This document shows positions 17,170 to 25,751 of a stretch of 64,000 nucleotides of DNA, one piece after another. The translations under genes and the position numbers were made by a program. The notes under the pieces were generated by a model that searched no databases, was not told where the DNA came from, and worked only from the letters and a program-made list of their open reading frames with translations. The DNA comes from Bradyrhizobium sp. 21 (GTDB lineage Bacteria > Pseudomonadota > Alphaproteobacteria > Rhizobiales > Xanthobacteraceae). Position 1 is the stretch's first letter, and every line of letters begins with the position of its first letter. The DNA lies in NCBI RefSeq assembly GCF_023073335.1, contig NZ_JADPJG010000004.1, forward strand, positions 205,530 to 269,529, given 5' to 3'.

Positions 17170-20124
17170 ATGGCGAAGAAACCGGCTCCCCCAAAATCCC
17201 CCAAGACCAAGGCCCCGAACTCGAAGGCGCACCGCCCTGACGTGCAGCCGATCGGGCCGGCGCTGGCCGAGCTGCTCAACCCGGCGATCAATCGCGGCGA
17301 TGCCGGGCTTGGATCGGGAACCGGGCTGCAGCAGCCGCCGGACAATTCGCGCGACCGCCGCTCCGGCGGCGAGGCCGCCGCGCATCGGGCACGGGCGTCG
17401 ACGCCAAAGGAGTTTCCACAGGATACGGCCAGGACCAGGCCGATGCCGCTGCGGCCCAATCCGCAGCCGCCCCGCGACGCGGGTTTCGACGAGGCGCCCC
17501 AGGCCAATTACGGGACCGCGGCCACGATCCCGACGCTCGATCCGGAACTGGCCCGTCAGCTCGGTCTCCCGACTGAAGAGGACGATGCCGAGGCCCTCGC
17601 GCGTCCACCGCGCAGCAAGATGGAGGCGCTCGGCGTCAAGGCGACCGCGGACGCGCTGGAATCGCTGATCCGCGAGGGCCGTCCGGAGTTCCGCAAGGAC
17701 GACGGCTCGACACAGGTGTGGGCGCCGCACCGGCCGCCCCGCCCGGAAAAGTCCGAAGGCGGCGTGCGCTTCGAGCTCAAGTCCCACTATGAGCCGCGGG
17801 GCGATCAGCCGACCGCGATCGCCGAGCTGGTCGAAGGCATCAAGCGCAACGACCGCACCCAGGTGCTGCTCGGCGTCACCGGCTCGGGCAAGACCTACAC
17901 CATGGCGCAGGTGATCGAGAAGACGCAGCGGCCCGCCATCATCCTGGCGCCGAACAAGACCCTCGCCGCCCAGCTCTATGGCGAGTTCAAGAGTTTCTTT
18001 CCCGACAACGCGGTCGAATATTTCGTCAGCTATTACGACTACTACCAGCCCGAAGCCTACGTTCCTCGCACCGACACCTATATCGAGAAGGATTCGTCGA
18101 TCAACGAGCAGATCGACCGCATGCGCCACTCGGCGACGCGCGCGCTGCTCGAGCGCGACGACGTCATCATCGTCGCGTCGGTGTCCTGCATCTACGGTAT
18201 CGGCTCGGTCGAGACCTACACCGCGATGACGTTTGCGCTGAAGAAGGGGGAGCGCATCGACCAGCGCCAGCTCATCGCCGATCTCGTCGCGCTGCAATAC
18301 AAGCGGACGCAGGCCGATTTCACCCGCGGCACGTTTCGCGTGCGCGGCGACGTCATCGACATCTTTCCGGCGCACTATGAAGACCGCGCCTGGCGCGTGA
18401 ATTTGTTCGGCGACACCGTCGAGAACATCGAGGAGTTCGATCCGCTCACCGGCCACAAGCAGGACGAGCTCGAATTCATCAAGATCTACGCCAACTCACA
18501 CTACGTGACGCCGCGCCCGACCTTGGTGCAGGCCATCAAGTCGATCAAATCCGAATTGAAGATGCGGCTCGACCAGCTCCACGACCAGGGCCGCCTGCTG
18601 GAGGCGCAGCGGCTGGAGCAGCGCACCACCTTCGACCTCGAGATGATGGAGGCGACCGGAAGCTGCGCCGGCATCGAGAATTATTCGCGCTATCTGACCG
18701 GGCGCCTGCCCGGCGAGCCGCCGCCGACGCTGTTCGAATACGTCCCCGACAACGCGCTGGTGTTCGCCGACGAAAGCCACGTCACGGTACCGCAGATCGG
18801 CGGTATGTTCCGCGGCGACTTCCGCCGCAAGGCGACACTGGCCGAATACGGTTTTCGTCTGCCGTCGTGCATGGACAACCGTCCGCTGCGGTTCGAGGAA
18901 TGGGACATGATGCGGCCGCAGACCGTCGCGGTGTCGGCGACGCCGAGCGGCTGGGAGCTGAACGAGAGCGGCGGCGTGTTCGTCGAGCAGGTGATCCGCC
19001 CGACCGGCTTGATCGATCCGCCCGTCAACATCCGCCCCGCCCGCACCCAGGTCGACGATCTCGTCGGCGAGGTCCGCGCCACCGCACAGGCCGGCTATCG
19101 CTCGCTGATCACAGTGCTGACGAAACGCATGGCGGAGGACCTCACCGAATATCTGCACGAGCAGGGCATTCGCGTCCGCTACATGCACTCCGACATCGAC
19201 ACCATCGAGCGCATCGAGATCATCCGCGATTTGCGCCTCGGCGCCTTCGACGCGCTGGTCGGCATCAACCTGTTGCGCGAAGGCCTCGACATTCCCGAAT
19301 GCGCGCTGGTCGCGATTCTGGACGCCGACAAGGAAGGCTTCTTGCGCAGCGAAACGTCGCTGGTCCAGACCATCGGCCGCGCCGCGCGCAACGTCGACGG
19401 CAAGGTGATCCTCTATGCCGACCAGATGACGGGCTCGATGGAGCGCGCCATCGCGGAAACCAACCGGCGCCGCGAAAAGCAGGTCGAGTACAACACCGCC
19501 CACGGCATCACGCCGGAGAGCGTGAAGAAGTCGATCGGCGACATTCTCAACTCGGTCTACGAGCGCGACCACGTGCTGGTCGAAATCGGCGGCCACGACA
19601 TGACCGACGACGTCATCTCGATCGGCCACAATTTCGAAGCCGTGCTCGGCGATCTGGAAACACGGATGCGCGAGGCGGCCGCCGATCTGAACTTCGAGGA
19701 AGCCGCCCGCCTCCGCGACGAGGTCAAGCGCCTGCGCGCCACCGAGCTCGCGGTCGTCGACGACCCCACCGTCAAGCAGCGCACGGTGCAGGGCAAGGCC
19801 GGCGCCTATGCGGGCGCCAAGAAATACGGCGACGCCGCAAACCTGCCGGTCAGCGCGATGAAGAAGAAGACGGTGAGCTCCGCGCTGAAAGCCAGCGGCG
19901 GTAGCGGCAGCGGCTCGAAGGTACACAAGCCGCATCTCGACGAGATGCACGGCCCGGAATCGCTGCCCTATCGCGAGAACCGCGCCCTGCCGGCAAAACC
20001 GTTCGGCGGCGAGAGCCGGATCATCCAGCCGACGGACTCAAAGCAGTCGGGGCCGGAGTTCGGGCCGGCGCCGCGGTCGAGCGGCGGCGCGCCGGGGCAT
20101 AGAGGTGGGTGGAAGAAGCGGTAG
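17170..20124 (+). CDS. uvrB: Excinuclease ABC subunit B
   Basis: A 984-residue UvrB, the damage-verifying helicase-like subunit of nucleotide excision repair; it takes over damaged DNA from UvrA and recruits UvrC. The Walker A motif GVTGSGKT is at residues 235-242, the beta-hairpin region is at [13 protein letters not shown], the Walker B DESH at [16 protein letters not shown], motif VI at QTIGRAARN, and the C-terminal UVR domain at [19 protein letters not shown]. Compared with E. coli UvrB (673 aa) there is an extra N-terminal region of about 195 residues, Pro/Arg/Lys-rich and probably disordered, and a tail of about 100 residues. UvrC is also in this window (53094). Confidence 0.97.
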   Translation: MAKKPAPPKSPKTKAPNSKAHRPDVQPIGPALAELLNPAINRGDAGLGSGTGLQQPPDNSRDRRSGGEAAAHRARASTPKEFPQDTARTRPMPLRPNPQPPRDAGFDEAPQANYGTAATIPTLDPELARQLGLPTEEDDAEALARPPRSKMEALGVKATADALESLIREGRPEFRKDDGSTQVWAPHRPPRPEKSEGGVRFELKSHYEPRGDQPTAIAELVEGIKRNDRTQVLLGVTGSGKTYTMAQVIEKTQRPAIILAPNKTLAAQLYGEFKSFFPDNAVEYFVSYYDYYQPEAYVPRTDTYIEKDSSINEQIDRMRHSATRALLERDDVIIVASVSCIYGIGSVETYTAMTFALKKGERIDQRQLIADLVALQYKRTQADFTRGTFRVRGDVIDIFPAHYEDRAWRVNLFGDTVENIEEFDPLTGHKQDELEFIKIYANSHYVTPRPTLVQAIKSIKSELKMRLDQLHDQGRLLEAQRLEQRTTFDLEMMEATGSCAGIENYSRYLTGRLPGEPPPTLFEYVPDNALVFADESHVTVPQIGGMFRGDFRRKATLAEYGFRLPSCMDNRPLRFEEWDMMRPQTVAVSATPSGWELNESGGVFVEQVIRPTGLIDPPVNIRPARTQVDDLVGEVRATAQAGYRSLITVLTKRMAEDLTEYLHEQGIRVRYMHSDIDTIERIEIIRDLRLGAFDALVGINLLREGLDIPECALVAILDADKEGFLRSETSLVQTIGRAARNVDGKVILYADQMTGSMERAIAETNRRREKQVEYNTAHGITPESVKKSIGDILNSVYERDHVLVEIGGHDMTDDVISIGHNFEAVLGDLETRMREAAADLNFEEAARLRDEVKRLRATELAVVDDPTVKQRTVQGKAGAYAGAKKYGDAANLPVSAMKKKTVSSALKASGGSGSGSKVHKPHLDEMHGPESLPYRENRALPAKPFGGESRIIQPTDSKQSGPEFGPAPRSSGGAPGHRGGWKKR

Positions 20125-20207
20125 GGGCGTAGAGCCGCCGGCACCGCCGGTGGTTATCGATTCCGGGCTCGCCGTTGGCCGCGCCGAGAATGACGAGAAA
20201 CGCCCAC

Positions 20208-20573
20208 TCACCCCACGCCCATCGCCAGAAGTGACAGCAGCAGCACCGACGCCACCAGTTGCACCGACGTCCTGGGCCTGGCGCGCCAGCCGGCGATCTT
20301 GTCGGAGAAGGACAGGCTGGCGTCGAAGAACAGCGGCTCGTAGCCGTTTTTCGCGAATCTCGGAAATCTCCTGCCGGCCCAAATCGCAAGCAAGCTGTAG
20401 AAGATCGTCGCCATCGTCACGGTGAGGACGGGGTTGGCTCCGCTGTGGTCGCCCAGGAGCTTCAGCATCAGCGAGGTGGCGGCGAAGATCGGAAATCCTT
20501 GCAGGATCGCCGTGAGGGCAAAGCCTTCGAGCCAGTTGAGGGAGCCGGATTTTGACGCGGTGATGGAGGTCAT
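20208..20573 (-). CDS. Small membrane protein, tandem paralogue B
   Basis: A 121-residue protein with three hydrophobic segments (about residues 14-36, 45-65 and a C-terminal one in TSVQLVASVLLLSLLAMG). A conserved block before the last helix, YEPLFFDASLSFSDKIAGWRARP, is shared with the protein encoded just upstream (20654-21040), so the two arose by duplication. No known family or function. The ATG at 20573 is followed by a short polar N-terminus (TSITASKSGSLNWLEG). Confidence 0.75.
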   Translation of the reverse strand: MTSITASKSGSLNWLEGFALTAILQGFPIFAATSLMLKLLGDHSGANPVLTVTMATIFYSLLAIWAGRRFPRFAKNGYEPLFFDASLSFSDKIAGWRARPRTSVQLVASVLLLSLLAMGVG

Positions 20574-20653
20574 GACGTTGGTCCCGTGATTGATCGCGTT
20601 CAGGAGATATCGAGATTGTGCGTGCGCCCCAGGCGCGACAGAGAGCGACTGCC

Positions 20654-21040
20654 TCACCCCACGCTCGCCGTCACCACGGCCATCACCGACAGCAGCAGCA
20701 CGATGGTCATAAGTTGCAGCGAGGCGACCGGCTGGGTGCGCCATGCCGTGATCTTGTCGGCGAGCGACAAATGGGCTTCGAAGAATTTTGGCTCGTAGAC
20801 GGTCTTGAAGAAGGCCGGAAAGCTCGGGCCCAGGGTCACCGCAAGCATTGCGTGGGCGAGCGAGGCGATGGCGACGAAGATGGCGACGCCGGGGTCGCCG
20901 ACGAGGTCGTGGTTGCCGACGAGCTTGAGCAGGAAAGCGGCGACGGCGAAGGTCGGGAAGCTCTGCAGCGTGGCGGTCAGCGCGAGGCCTTCGATCGCGT
21001 TGTGCAGGTGGGACTTTCTCCCGGTGGCGATGGCGGCCAT
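20654..21040 (-). CDS. Small membrane protein, tandem paralogue A
   Basis: A 128-residue membrane protein with three hydrophobic stretches. It shares its C-terminal half with the neighbouring product: YEPKFFEAHLSLADKITAWRTQP then SLQLMTIVLLLSVMAV. Both begin with a short polar leader and the segment EGLALTATLQSFP / EGFALTAILQGFP. Gene A precedes gene B by 80 bases on the minus strand, so they are likely one transcription unit. AGGGAGACG lies a few bases before the ATG at 21040. Function unknown. Confidence 0.75.
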   Translation of the reverse strand: MAAIATGRKSHLHNAIEGLALTATLQSFPTFAVAAFLLKLVGNHDLVGDPGVAIFVAIASLAHAMLAVTLGPSFPAFFKTVYEPKFFEAHLSLADKITAWRTQPVASLQLMTIVLLLSVMAVVTASVG

Positions 21041-21156
21041 GACACGTCTCCCTGATGACATGGGAACGACGATAGTCCCGGTGTCAGAGGGGGGATGTGA
21101 GATGGGTCACGCGGTGCGGCGGCCTTCGCGCCCGGCAGCGGGCGCGGCGTGCGGCT

Positions 21157-21336
21157 TCAGAGCTGACGGAAGAATACGAGGTAGATGGCGAGTCCGATCG
21201 TCGAGAAGGACAGCAACACGCCGAGCCAATTGTATTTGACGCCCCGCGCGCGAAAGACGCTTCTGATGAAAGCAACGAGGAAGCCCACGAACAGGATCGC
21301 GAGGACGACGCCCCACAAGAACTTCCCGACGTCCAT
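21157..21336 (-). CDS. Small two-helix membrane protein (59 aa)
   Basis: A 59-residue frame beginning MDVGKFLWGVVLAILF, with helix 1 at about residues 5-22, a short basic cytoplasmic-type loop (RSVFRARGVKYN) and helix 2 at about 37-55. GCGAGGGGACG is directly upstream, a very good ribosome-binding site. Arg/Lys in the loop predict that the loop is cytoplasmic and both termini are outside. No family is recognised. Confidence 0.72.
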   Translation of the reverse strand: MDVGKFLWGVVLAILFVGFLVAFIRSVFRARGVKYNWLGVLLSFSTIGLAIYLVFFRQL

Positions 21337-21430
21337 CGTCCCCTCGCCCGGCTCAACCCCCGCGTTAGCGAGTGTAACTTACGATCGGGGCATGCCGGAC
21401 AGAAGACCGCGCGCGAAGCTTTCCGGGCCT

Positions 21431-21676
21431 CTAAAGCTTGCCCTGCCCGTTCACTTGGCTCTGCTGTTGCCGCTGCCTCTCCTGTTCCTGCTGCTCCTTG
21501 GCCTGGTGCCGGCCGTAGAGGCAGCCGGCGGCGGCCCCGAGGACGCCGTGATGGCCGGCATAGTGGCCGGCGACGCCGCCGACGACGGCGCCCTTGATGC
21601 AGCCCTTGGCGTTGGCGGCGGAGGTCGCTCCCAGCATGAGGAGCGCGGCGGCGATGGCGAGAAGCGGGGATTTCAT
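21431..21676 (-). CDS. Small secreted glycine-zipper-like protein
   Basis: An 81-residue protein with a Sec signal peptide (MKSPLLAIAAALLMLGATSAANA, residues 1-23). The mature part starts GCIKGAVVGGVAGHYAGHHGVLGAAAGC, a Gly/Ala-rich segment with GxxxG spacing like glycine-zipper proteins that insert in or associate with membranes, with two cysteines that could form a disulfide. The tail is Gln-rich (EQQEQERQRQQQSQVN). Several proteins of this type are found in Bradyrhizobium; function unknown. Confidence 0.75.
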   Translation of the reverse strand: MKSPLLAIAAALLMLGATSAANAKGCIKGAVVGGVAGHYAGHHGVLGAAAGCLYGRHQAKEQQEQERQRQQQSQVNGQGKL

Positions 21677-21890
21677 GGGTCGATGTCTCCGGATGCGGTG
21701 TCGGCGTCTCAACGAGCTTGGATGGGTCCGGGTTCCCTTTTGCACACGCTCAACCCGCAACTGTACCCTATGAACCCGGCATTGGCCCGGCGCGTCTCAA
21801 GCTGCAGTCACCCTGTGTTTTTTCGGATTGCTAGTCCCGCGAACCGCAGGATAGCGTTTGCGATCCACGGCCAATGAGGGCGGGAGCAGC

Positions 21891-22343
21891 ATGACGGTTG
21901 AATCGCTGAACAGGCAACGCGTGCTGCATCTGCTCGACGCCTTCGCGCGCGGCGACATCGAGGCCGCGCTGGCGTGCTGCACCGACGACGTCGACTTTCT
22001 CACCCACGCGCCGATCGACGTGCTGCCGCATTTGGGTCCGCGCCACGGCAAGCAAGAGCTGCGCGAGCTGTGGCGCACGGTGCAGACGCGCTATTCCGAG
22101 ACCCGCCACGAGGTGCCGCAGCTCGTCGCCGAGGGCAACACCGTCGCGGCCTATCTGCGCGTGTTCTTCAGGAAGCGCAGCAACGACCGCGTCGTGCAGT
22201 TCGACATGGCCGTGTTCTACACGTTCCGCGGCGGGCAGGTGGCGCAGATCCGCGAGATCATCGATTCCTACGATCTGGTGCAGCAGGTGCTGGAGCGCGA
22301 GATCGGGCCGCTGATTGCGGGCGTGCGGGTGGATGAGGGGTAG
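21891..22343 (+). CDS. NTF2/SnoaL-like domain protein, copy 1
   Basis: A 150-residue alpha+beta cone-fold protein of the SnoaL-like/NTF2-like superfamily: an initial helix pair (RVLHLLDAFARGDIEAALACCTDDVDFLTHAP), then LGPRHGKQELRELW and the final strands DMAVFYTFRGGQVAQIREIID. This fold serves ketosteroid-isomerase-like enzymes and ligand binders; there is no clear catalytic Asp/His set to choose between them. GGGAGC lies six bases before the ATG at 21891. A related copy is encoded 230 bases downstream in the same direction. Confidence 0.82.
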   Translation: MTVESLNRQRVLHLLDAFARGDIEAALACCTDDVDFLTHAPIDVLPHLGPRHGKQELRELWRTVQTRYSETRHEVPQLVAEGNTVAAYLRVFFRKRSNDRVVQFDMAVFYTFRGGQVAQIREIIDSYDLVQQVLEREIGPLIAGVRVDEG

Positions 22344-22472
22344 CTCCCACGGCCCGGCGGGAACCCGCGCCGCGAGAACCGGGAAACTACGGGGTTCTAT
22401 TGTAAATCTCACACGCCGCGATCAATTGTGCATTGCGAAAACGTGAAGTGCGTTTTGGCCGAAATGGCGTAT

Positions 22473-22488
22473 TTTGTTCGTATACAAA
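22473..22488. promoter_or_regulatory. Possible operator (TTTGT-N6-ACAAA) upstream of second SnoaL-like gene
   Basis: A perfect 5-bp inverted repeat in an AT-rich segment 86 bases before the start of the downstream gene. The inner 14 bases fit TTG-N8-CAA, the outer frame of FNR/FixK-type sites, but the flanking bases differ from the FixK2 consensus. Assigned as an operator only by shape and position. Confidence 0.3.
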
Positions 22489-22573
22489 TGAGTTGAGCGG
22501 CCCCGGGGGCGCCTTTGCGGCGCATGGGGTTGTTTTCCGTTTTTTTTGCAAGCCAGCTTCAGGACGCCCCAAA

Positions 22574-23014
22574 ATGACAGAGCACAGCCTCTGGCGTTTC
22601 TCGCGTGCTTTGCACCGCGCGATCAACGACCGGCATTTCGAGGACATCGAGGCCCTGATCGACGAGGACGTCGAGTGGGCCCTGTACGGCCCGATCGACA
22701 TGTTTCCGTTCCTCGGCGCGCGCCAGGGCAAGGACGCCGTGCTCGACGTCATCCGCCAGCTCGCCGACAATTTCCAGGTCCGCCGCTTCGACCGCGAGAG
22801 CATCATGCTGGGCGTCGATTCCGCCGCCTCGATGCTGCGCTATTCGCTAACCGCGCTCGATTCCAACAAGCCGATCAGCTTGCGGGTCGCCCAGTTCGCC
22901 CAGTTCAAAGCGGGCAAGCTCACCAGCATGCGCGTGCTGATCGACACCTTCGACCTGGTCGAGCAGGCACTCGGCCGCGCCATTCATCTGCCGAAGATGA
23001 CCGGCGTCGGCTGA
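22574..23014 (+). CDS. NTF2/SnoaL-like domain protein, copy 2
   Basis: A 146-residue paralogue of the preceding protein. Matching blocks are EDIEALIDEDVEWALYGPIDMFPFLGARQGKDAV against IEAALACCTDDVDFL-GPRHGKQEL, and VAQFAQFKAGKLTSMRVLIDTFDLVEQALGRAI against the equivalent end of copy 1. It therefore has the same fold and probably a related ligand. There is no strong Shine-Dalgarno before the ATG at 22574 (the sequence is CCCCAAA), which is unusual here. The upstream region is AT-rich and holds a small inverted repeat, so this gene likely has its own promoter. Confidence 0.8.
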   Translation: MTEHSLWRFSRALHRAINDRHFEDIEALIDEDVEWALYGPIDMFPFLGARQGKDAVLDVIRQLADNFQVRRFDRESIMLGVDSAASMLRYSLTALDSNKPISLRVAQFAQFKAGKLTSMRVLIDTFDLVEQALGRAIHLPKMTGVG

Positions 23015-23236
23015 GGGGGACACCAACGGGCCCCGTTTTTCGGGACCGACGACTTGATGCTCTCCGCGACGCGCCCTGGCCTCCAGCCCCGCCGGATGCC
23101 GCCGTGGAGAAGCTCGTCATCGGGCGCGCACTTTTCGCGCGGCCCGTTGGTTGATTATTCGGCGGCATGGCCGGCGCCACAATTTTGCAACGATAGTTCC
23201 GCATCCTGGCCGCGAACTGGGCTGACGGGCAGGACG

Positions 23237-24154
23237 ATGGAATTTTCGACGGGTTTTGGCTGGGCCAGGCTGCCGGTGCTGGCGGCTGCGTTCATTTTCG
23301 GCTCGGTGCTGACGGTTTCGGCGCAGATCATTCCGCCCTTCTCCCCAGCCGCAACCGCGCCTGACGAGGACGCCGAGGAGGCGGCCGAGGCTCCCGACGT
23401 CAACGATCCCGACGTGCTCAAGGGCATCGACGTCGACAAGCTCGACTGGGCCCAGCTCGCGATCGACGCCGGCACGCTCAACGACATCATCGCCGCCAAG
23501 AAGCGCGCCCAGGCCGCGGCCAAGGACGGGCTGAACTGGTCGACGAACACCAATGCCAATGGCTCCTCGGCGGTGACGGTGAAGCAGTCGGTATCCTCGT
23601 TCTGGGACGCCCGCGTCGGCGCCGACATGACGGTGACGAGCGAGCCGCGGACGATGTCCGAGCTGCTGGCCCAAAAGGCCACCAATGGCGGCAACGTGCC
23701 GCAATCCTCCGGCAGCGCCTGGGCGGCCGCGACCGCGCCGGGCGCGGGCCGGATCTGGGACAAGACCGCGGTCGAAGCCCGCGTCGATCCCGGCTCTGAA
23801 CAGAGCAAGCTCGGGGCGTCGCTGATCAAATCGGTGCCGCTGTCGAACGACACGTCGCTGACGCTCCAGCACGGCTACAGCGTCAACCAGCAGGGTACCA
23901 CGGCGCTCCCCGGCATCGGCGGCCACATCACGCGCAATTACGAGACCGATCAGTCGGCCAAGGTCACCCTCACCGACACCGGCACCAGCATCACCGCGGG
24001 CCAGACGCTGTCGACCACCGACGACAAATGGCTGCGCAAGGTCGGCGCCGAGCAGAAGCTGTTCGACAACGTCACCGTCTCGGGCTCGGTCGGCGAGACC
24101 TCGCAGGGGGCGATCAACAAGAGCCTGACGGCCGGCTTCAAGAAGAGCTGGTAG
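23237..24154 (+). CDS. Exported beta-rich protein of unknown function
   Basis: A 305-residue protein. The start at 23237 (GGGCAGGACG upstream) gives a signal peptide to about residue 30 (VLAAAFIFGSVLTVSAQ). An acidic region (DEDAEEAAEAPDVNDPDV) and a helical stretch rich in Ala/Lys follow. From about residue 110 the sequence alternates polar and hydrophobic residues (SAVTVKQSVSSFWDARVGADMTVTS, and onward) and the protein ends in ...FKKSW. A terminal aromatic residue after amphipathic strands suggests insertion in the outer membrane as a small beta-barrel, but no family is recognised. Confidence 0.68.
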   Translation: MEFSTGFGWARLPVLAAAFIFGSVLTVSAQIIPPFSPAATAPDEDAEEAAEAPDVNDPDVLKGIDVDKLDWAQLAIDAGTLNDIIAAKKRAQAAAKDGLNWSTNTNANGSSAVTVKQSVSSFWDARVGADMTVTSEPRTMSELLAQKATNGGNVPQSSGSAWAAATAPGAGRIWDKTAVEARVDPGSEQSKLGASLIKSVPLSNDTSLTLQHGYSVNQQGTTALPGIGGHITRNYETDQSAKVTLTDTGTSITAGQTLSTTDDKWLRKVGAEQKLFDNVTVSGSVGETSQGAINKSLTAGFKKSW

Positions 24155-24480
24155 CCAAGCGTCCCAATTTCTCTCCTCATCCTGAGGAGCGCTCCAGAGG
24201 AGCGCGTCTCGAAGGATCGAGGTCCCCGCTGCGAGAGCCGGGCCTTGCATGGTTCGAGACGCGCGCGAAGGGGCGCGCTCCTCACCATGAGGGGATAGGT
24301 TCTTCTCCGCGGGGCCGCGTTCAGACTCTCGTAACCATACGCCACGGCAAAACCGCCGAATGGTCCGCCCTTGCCGCACCTCTGCCAAGTTGCGGTCAAA
24401 ATCCGACGCCCTAGTCGCTCTACAGACGTCGTCGTGCGGGGGACACTCGCGCCGCGCTCAACGCGAACAGGGGAACAACG
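24155..24480. other. Intergenic region with repeat element
   Basis: 326 bases between two plus-strand genes. The first part (24176-24295) is an interspersed palindromic repeat; the rest (24300-24480) has no convincing gene and would hold the promoter of the downstream coiled-coil gene, for which AGGGGA stands just before the ATG. Confidence 0.6.
24176..24295. repeat. Palindromic repeat (CCTCATCCTGAGGAG type)
   Basis: The arms CTCCTCATCCTGAGGAGCGC...GCGTCTCGAAGGAT and GGTTCGAGACGCGCGC...GCGCTCCTCACCATGAGG are inverse to one another. The element is a common Bradyrhizobium intergenic repeat. Confidence 0.75.
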
Positions 24481-24903
24481 ATGAACGCCATGCGTCCGGA
24501 AAAGACCGAAGCCACCGAGACCGAGACCATCGACACCAACCTCGCCGCAGTGACGGAAGTCGAAGCCGGCATCCGTGACTTCGTCCGCAACGACATCGCC
24601 TATCTGCGCCGTCCGGCGGCCACGACCACCGACGCGCCGCCGCTCGACCCGAGCGCCGAAGCCACCGTCACCAACGTCAACTCGCTGATCCAGCGCGTCG
24701 CCGGCACCTCGCTCGCCGAGATCGAGAATTTGATTTCCGAACTCGAGAGCCTGCGCGACCTGCTCCACGCCGAAGGCCAGCGCGTCCAGCGCGAGATCTC
24801 CGGCTACGCCCAGCTCAGCCAGGCCGCGATGAAGTCCACCCGCATGATCGCCGACAACGTCTCGCAGTGGAAGCGCGCCGCCGACGGCCTGCGCAACAGC
24901 TAA
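24481..24903 (+). CDS. Conserved hypothetical coiled-coil protein (140 aa)
   Basis: A 140-residue soluble protein. The N-terminal half is Thr/Glu/Ala-rich and looks disordered (EATETETIDTNLAAVTEVEAG), and the second half is helical with heptad-like hydrophobics (NVNSLIQRVAGTSLAEIENLISELESLRDLLHAEGQRVQREI). No catalytic motif. Aggressive coiled-coil content and no signal peptide suggest a cytoplasmic scaffolding or adaptor protein. The gene is followed by a strong intrinsic terminator, so it ends its transcript. Function unknown. Confidence 0.75.
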   Translation: MNAMRPEKTEATETETIDTNLAAVTEVEAGIRDFVRNDIAYLRRPAATTTDAPPLDPSAEATVTNVNSLIQRVAGTSLAEIENLISELESLRDLLHAEGQRVQREISGYAQLSQAAMKSTRMIADNVSQWKRAADGLRNS

Positions 24904-24927
24904 GCGCCGGGCACCAAGCATCACCGG

Positions 24928-24962
24928 CCGCCGCGTTCCCGAAAAGGGGGCGCGGCGGTTTT
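24928..24962 (+). terminator. Intrinsic terminator
   Basis: A perfect 8-bp stem CCGCCGCG/CGCGGCGG (24928-24935 and 24951-24958) with a 15-base loop, followed by TTTTG. It lies 25 bases after the stop of the coiled-coil gene. Confidence 0.85.
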
Positions 24963-25015
24963 GATTCGTGGGGATGTGAGAGCGCCTTCGCGCATGGAGC
25001 CTACCCCATACCAGT

Positions 25016-25146
25016 GTCGTCACCCGCGAAGGCGGGTGACCCAGTATTCCAGAGACGGCGGTGATTGAACCGAGACGCCACGGCTGGATGCCCCGGTCAA
25101 GCCGGGGCATGACAGCCGAGGGTGCGGCAGCGCGGGGCATGACAGC
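25016..25146. repeat. Composite palindromic repeats
   Basis: Two elements in a row: GTCGTCACCCGCGAAGGCGGGTGACCCAG (25016-25046) with a hairpin CACCCGC/GCGGGTG, then GGATGCCCCGGTCAAGCCGGGGCATGACAG (25086-25116) with a CCCCGG/CCGGGG hairpin and a partial copy next to it. Both are interspersed repeat types in this genus. Confidence 0.75.
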
Positions 25147-25226
25147 GGCGGGTGCGGTTTGAACTTCCCGCTCCTCCCCGGCGACCAATGCCAGGCGCCC
25201 GCAGCGGCCGGGCCGGGGGACATTTC

Positions 25227-25364
25227 ATGGAAAGCATTCGGCCCGACACCACCGACCCGATACCGCTGCGGCCCGCGCCGAACCAGTTCGGCACGATCAT
25301 GCTGCGTTTTGTCGGATTGCTGGCGGTTGCGATCGCGATATTGGCGTTCGTCTATAGCCGCTGA
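25227..25364 (+). CDS. Small C-terminally anchored membrane protein (45 aa)
   Basis: A 45-residue frame starting MESIRPDTTDPIPLRPAP, with one transmembrane helix at about residues 23-42 (MLRFVGLLAVAIAILAFVY) and ending in SR. GGGGGA lies about six bases before the ATG at 25227, a strong ribosome-binding site. The polar N-terminus would face the cytoplasm with the tail out, or the reverse. No family is recognised. Confidence 0.65.
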   Translation: MESIRPDTTDPIPLRPAPNQFGTIMLRFVGLLAVAIAILAFVYSR

Positions 25365-25405
25365 GGGCGGAAGCCGCGTTGCGGCCCCGCGGAGTTAACG
25401 AAATC

Positions 25406-25552
25406 TTACCGGGTGGCTTCCACCGTCGAAGCTTCCAGGGTGTAGGCGCCATCGGCATAGCCCTTCACCACCATGCCGGCGACCAGCATCACCGCCAGCG
25501 TCGCGGTAGCAAAGATAAATCCGACCAGCTTGAGTGCGCCGCGGTCTGCCAT
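25406..25552 (-). CDS. Small membrane protein (48 aa)
   Basis: A 48-residue frame starting MADRGALKLVGFIFATATL with a single transmembrane helix (about residues 9-31) and a short polar tail ending VEATR. GAGGACC immediately precedes the ATG at 25552. Like the gene at 25227 it is a tiny membrane protein without a known family. Confidence 0.62.
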   Translation of the reverse strand: MADRGALKLVGFIFATATLAVMLVAGMVVKGYADGAYTLEASTVEATR

Positions 25553-25751
25553 GGTCCTCGTCCCCTGTACTCTGCCCAGTTCGTTCAAATAGACAGCGAC
25601 AGGTTCATAATTGGTTAGCAACTCGATGGTTCCGCCAACTGCTTCGCGGGAAAACCATGTTGCGCAGGCTTATGGCAGCCACCCGGAATCGCGTCCATAG
25701 CGCGCGAGCAACACTCGCGCACTCATTTGGACCGTTCATCTTGGAACGAAT

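Noticed and set aside
18496-19950. Long minus-strand open frame within uvrB
   Set aside because: Exactly complementary to the conserved helicase region of UvrB; no ribosome-binding site or family match.
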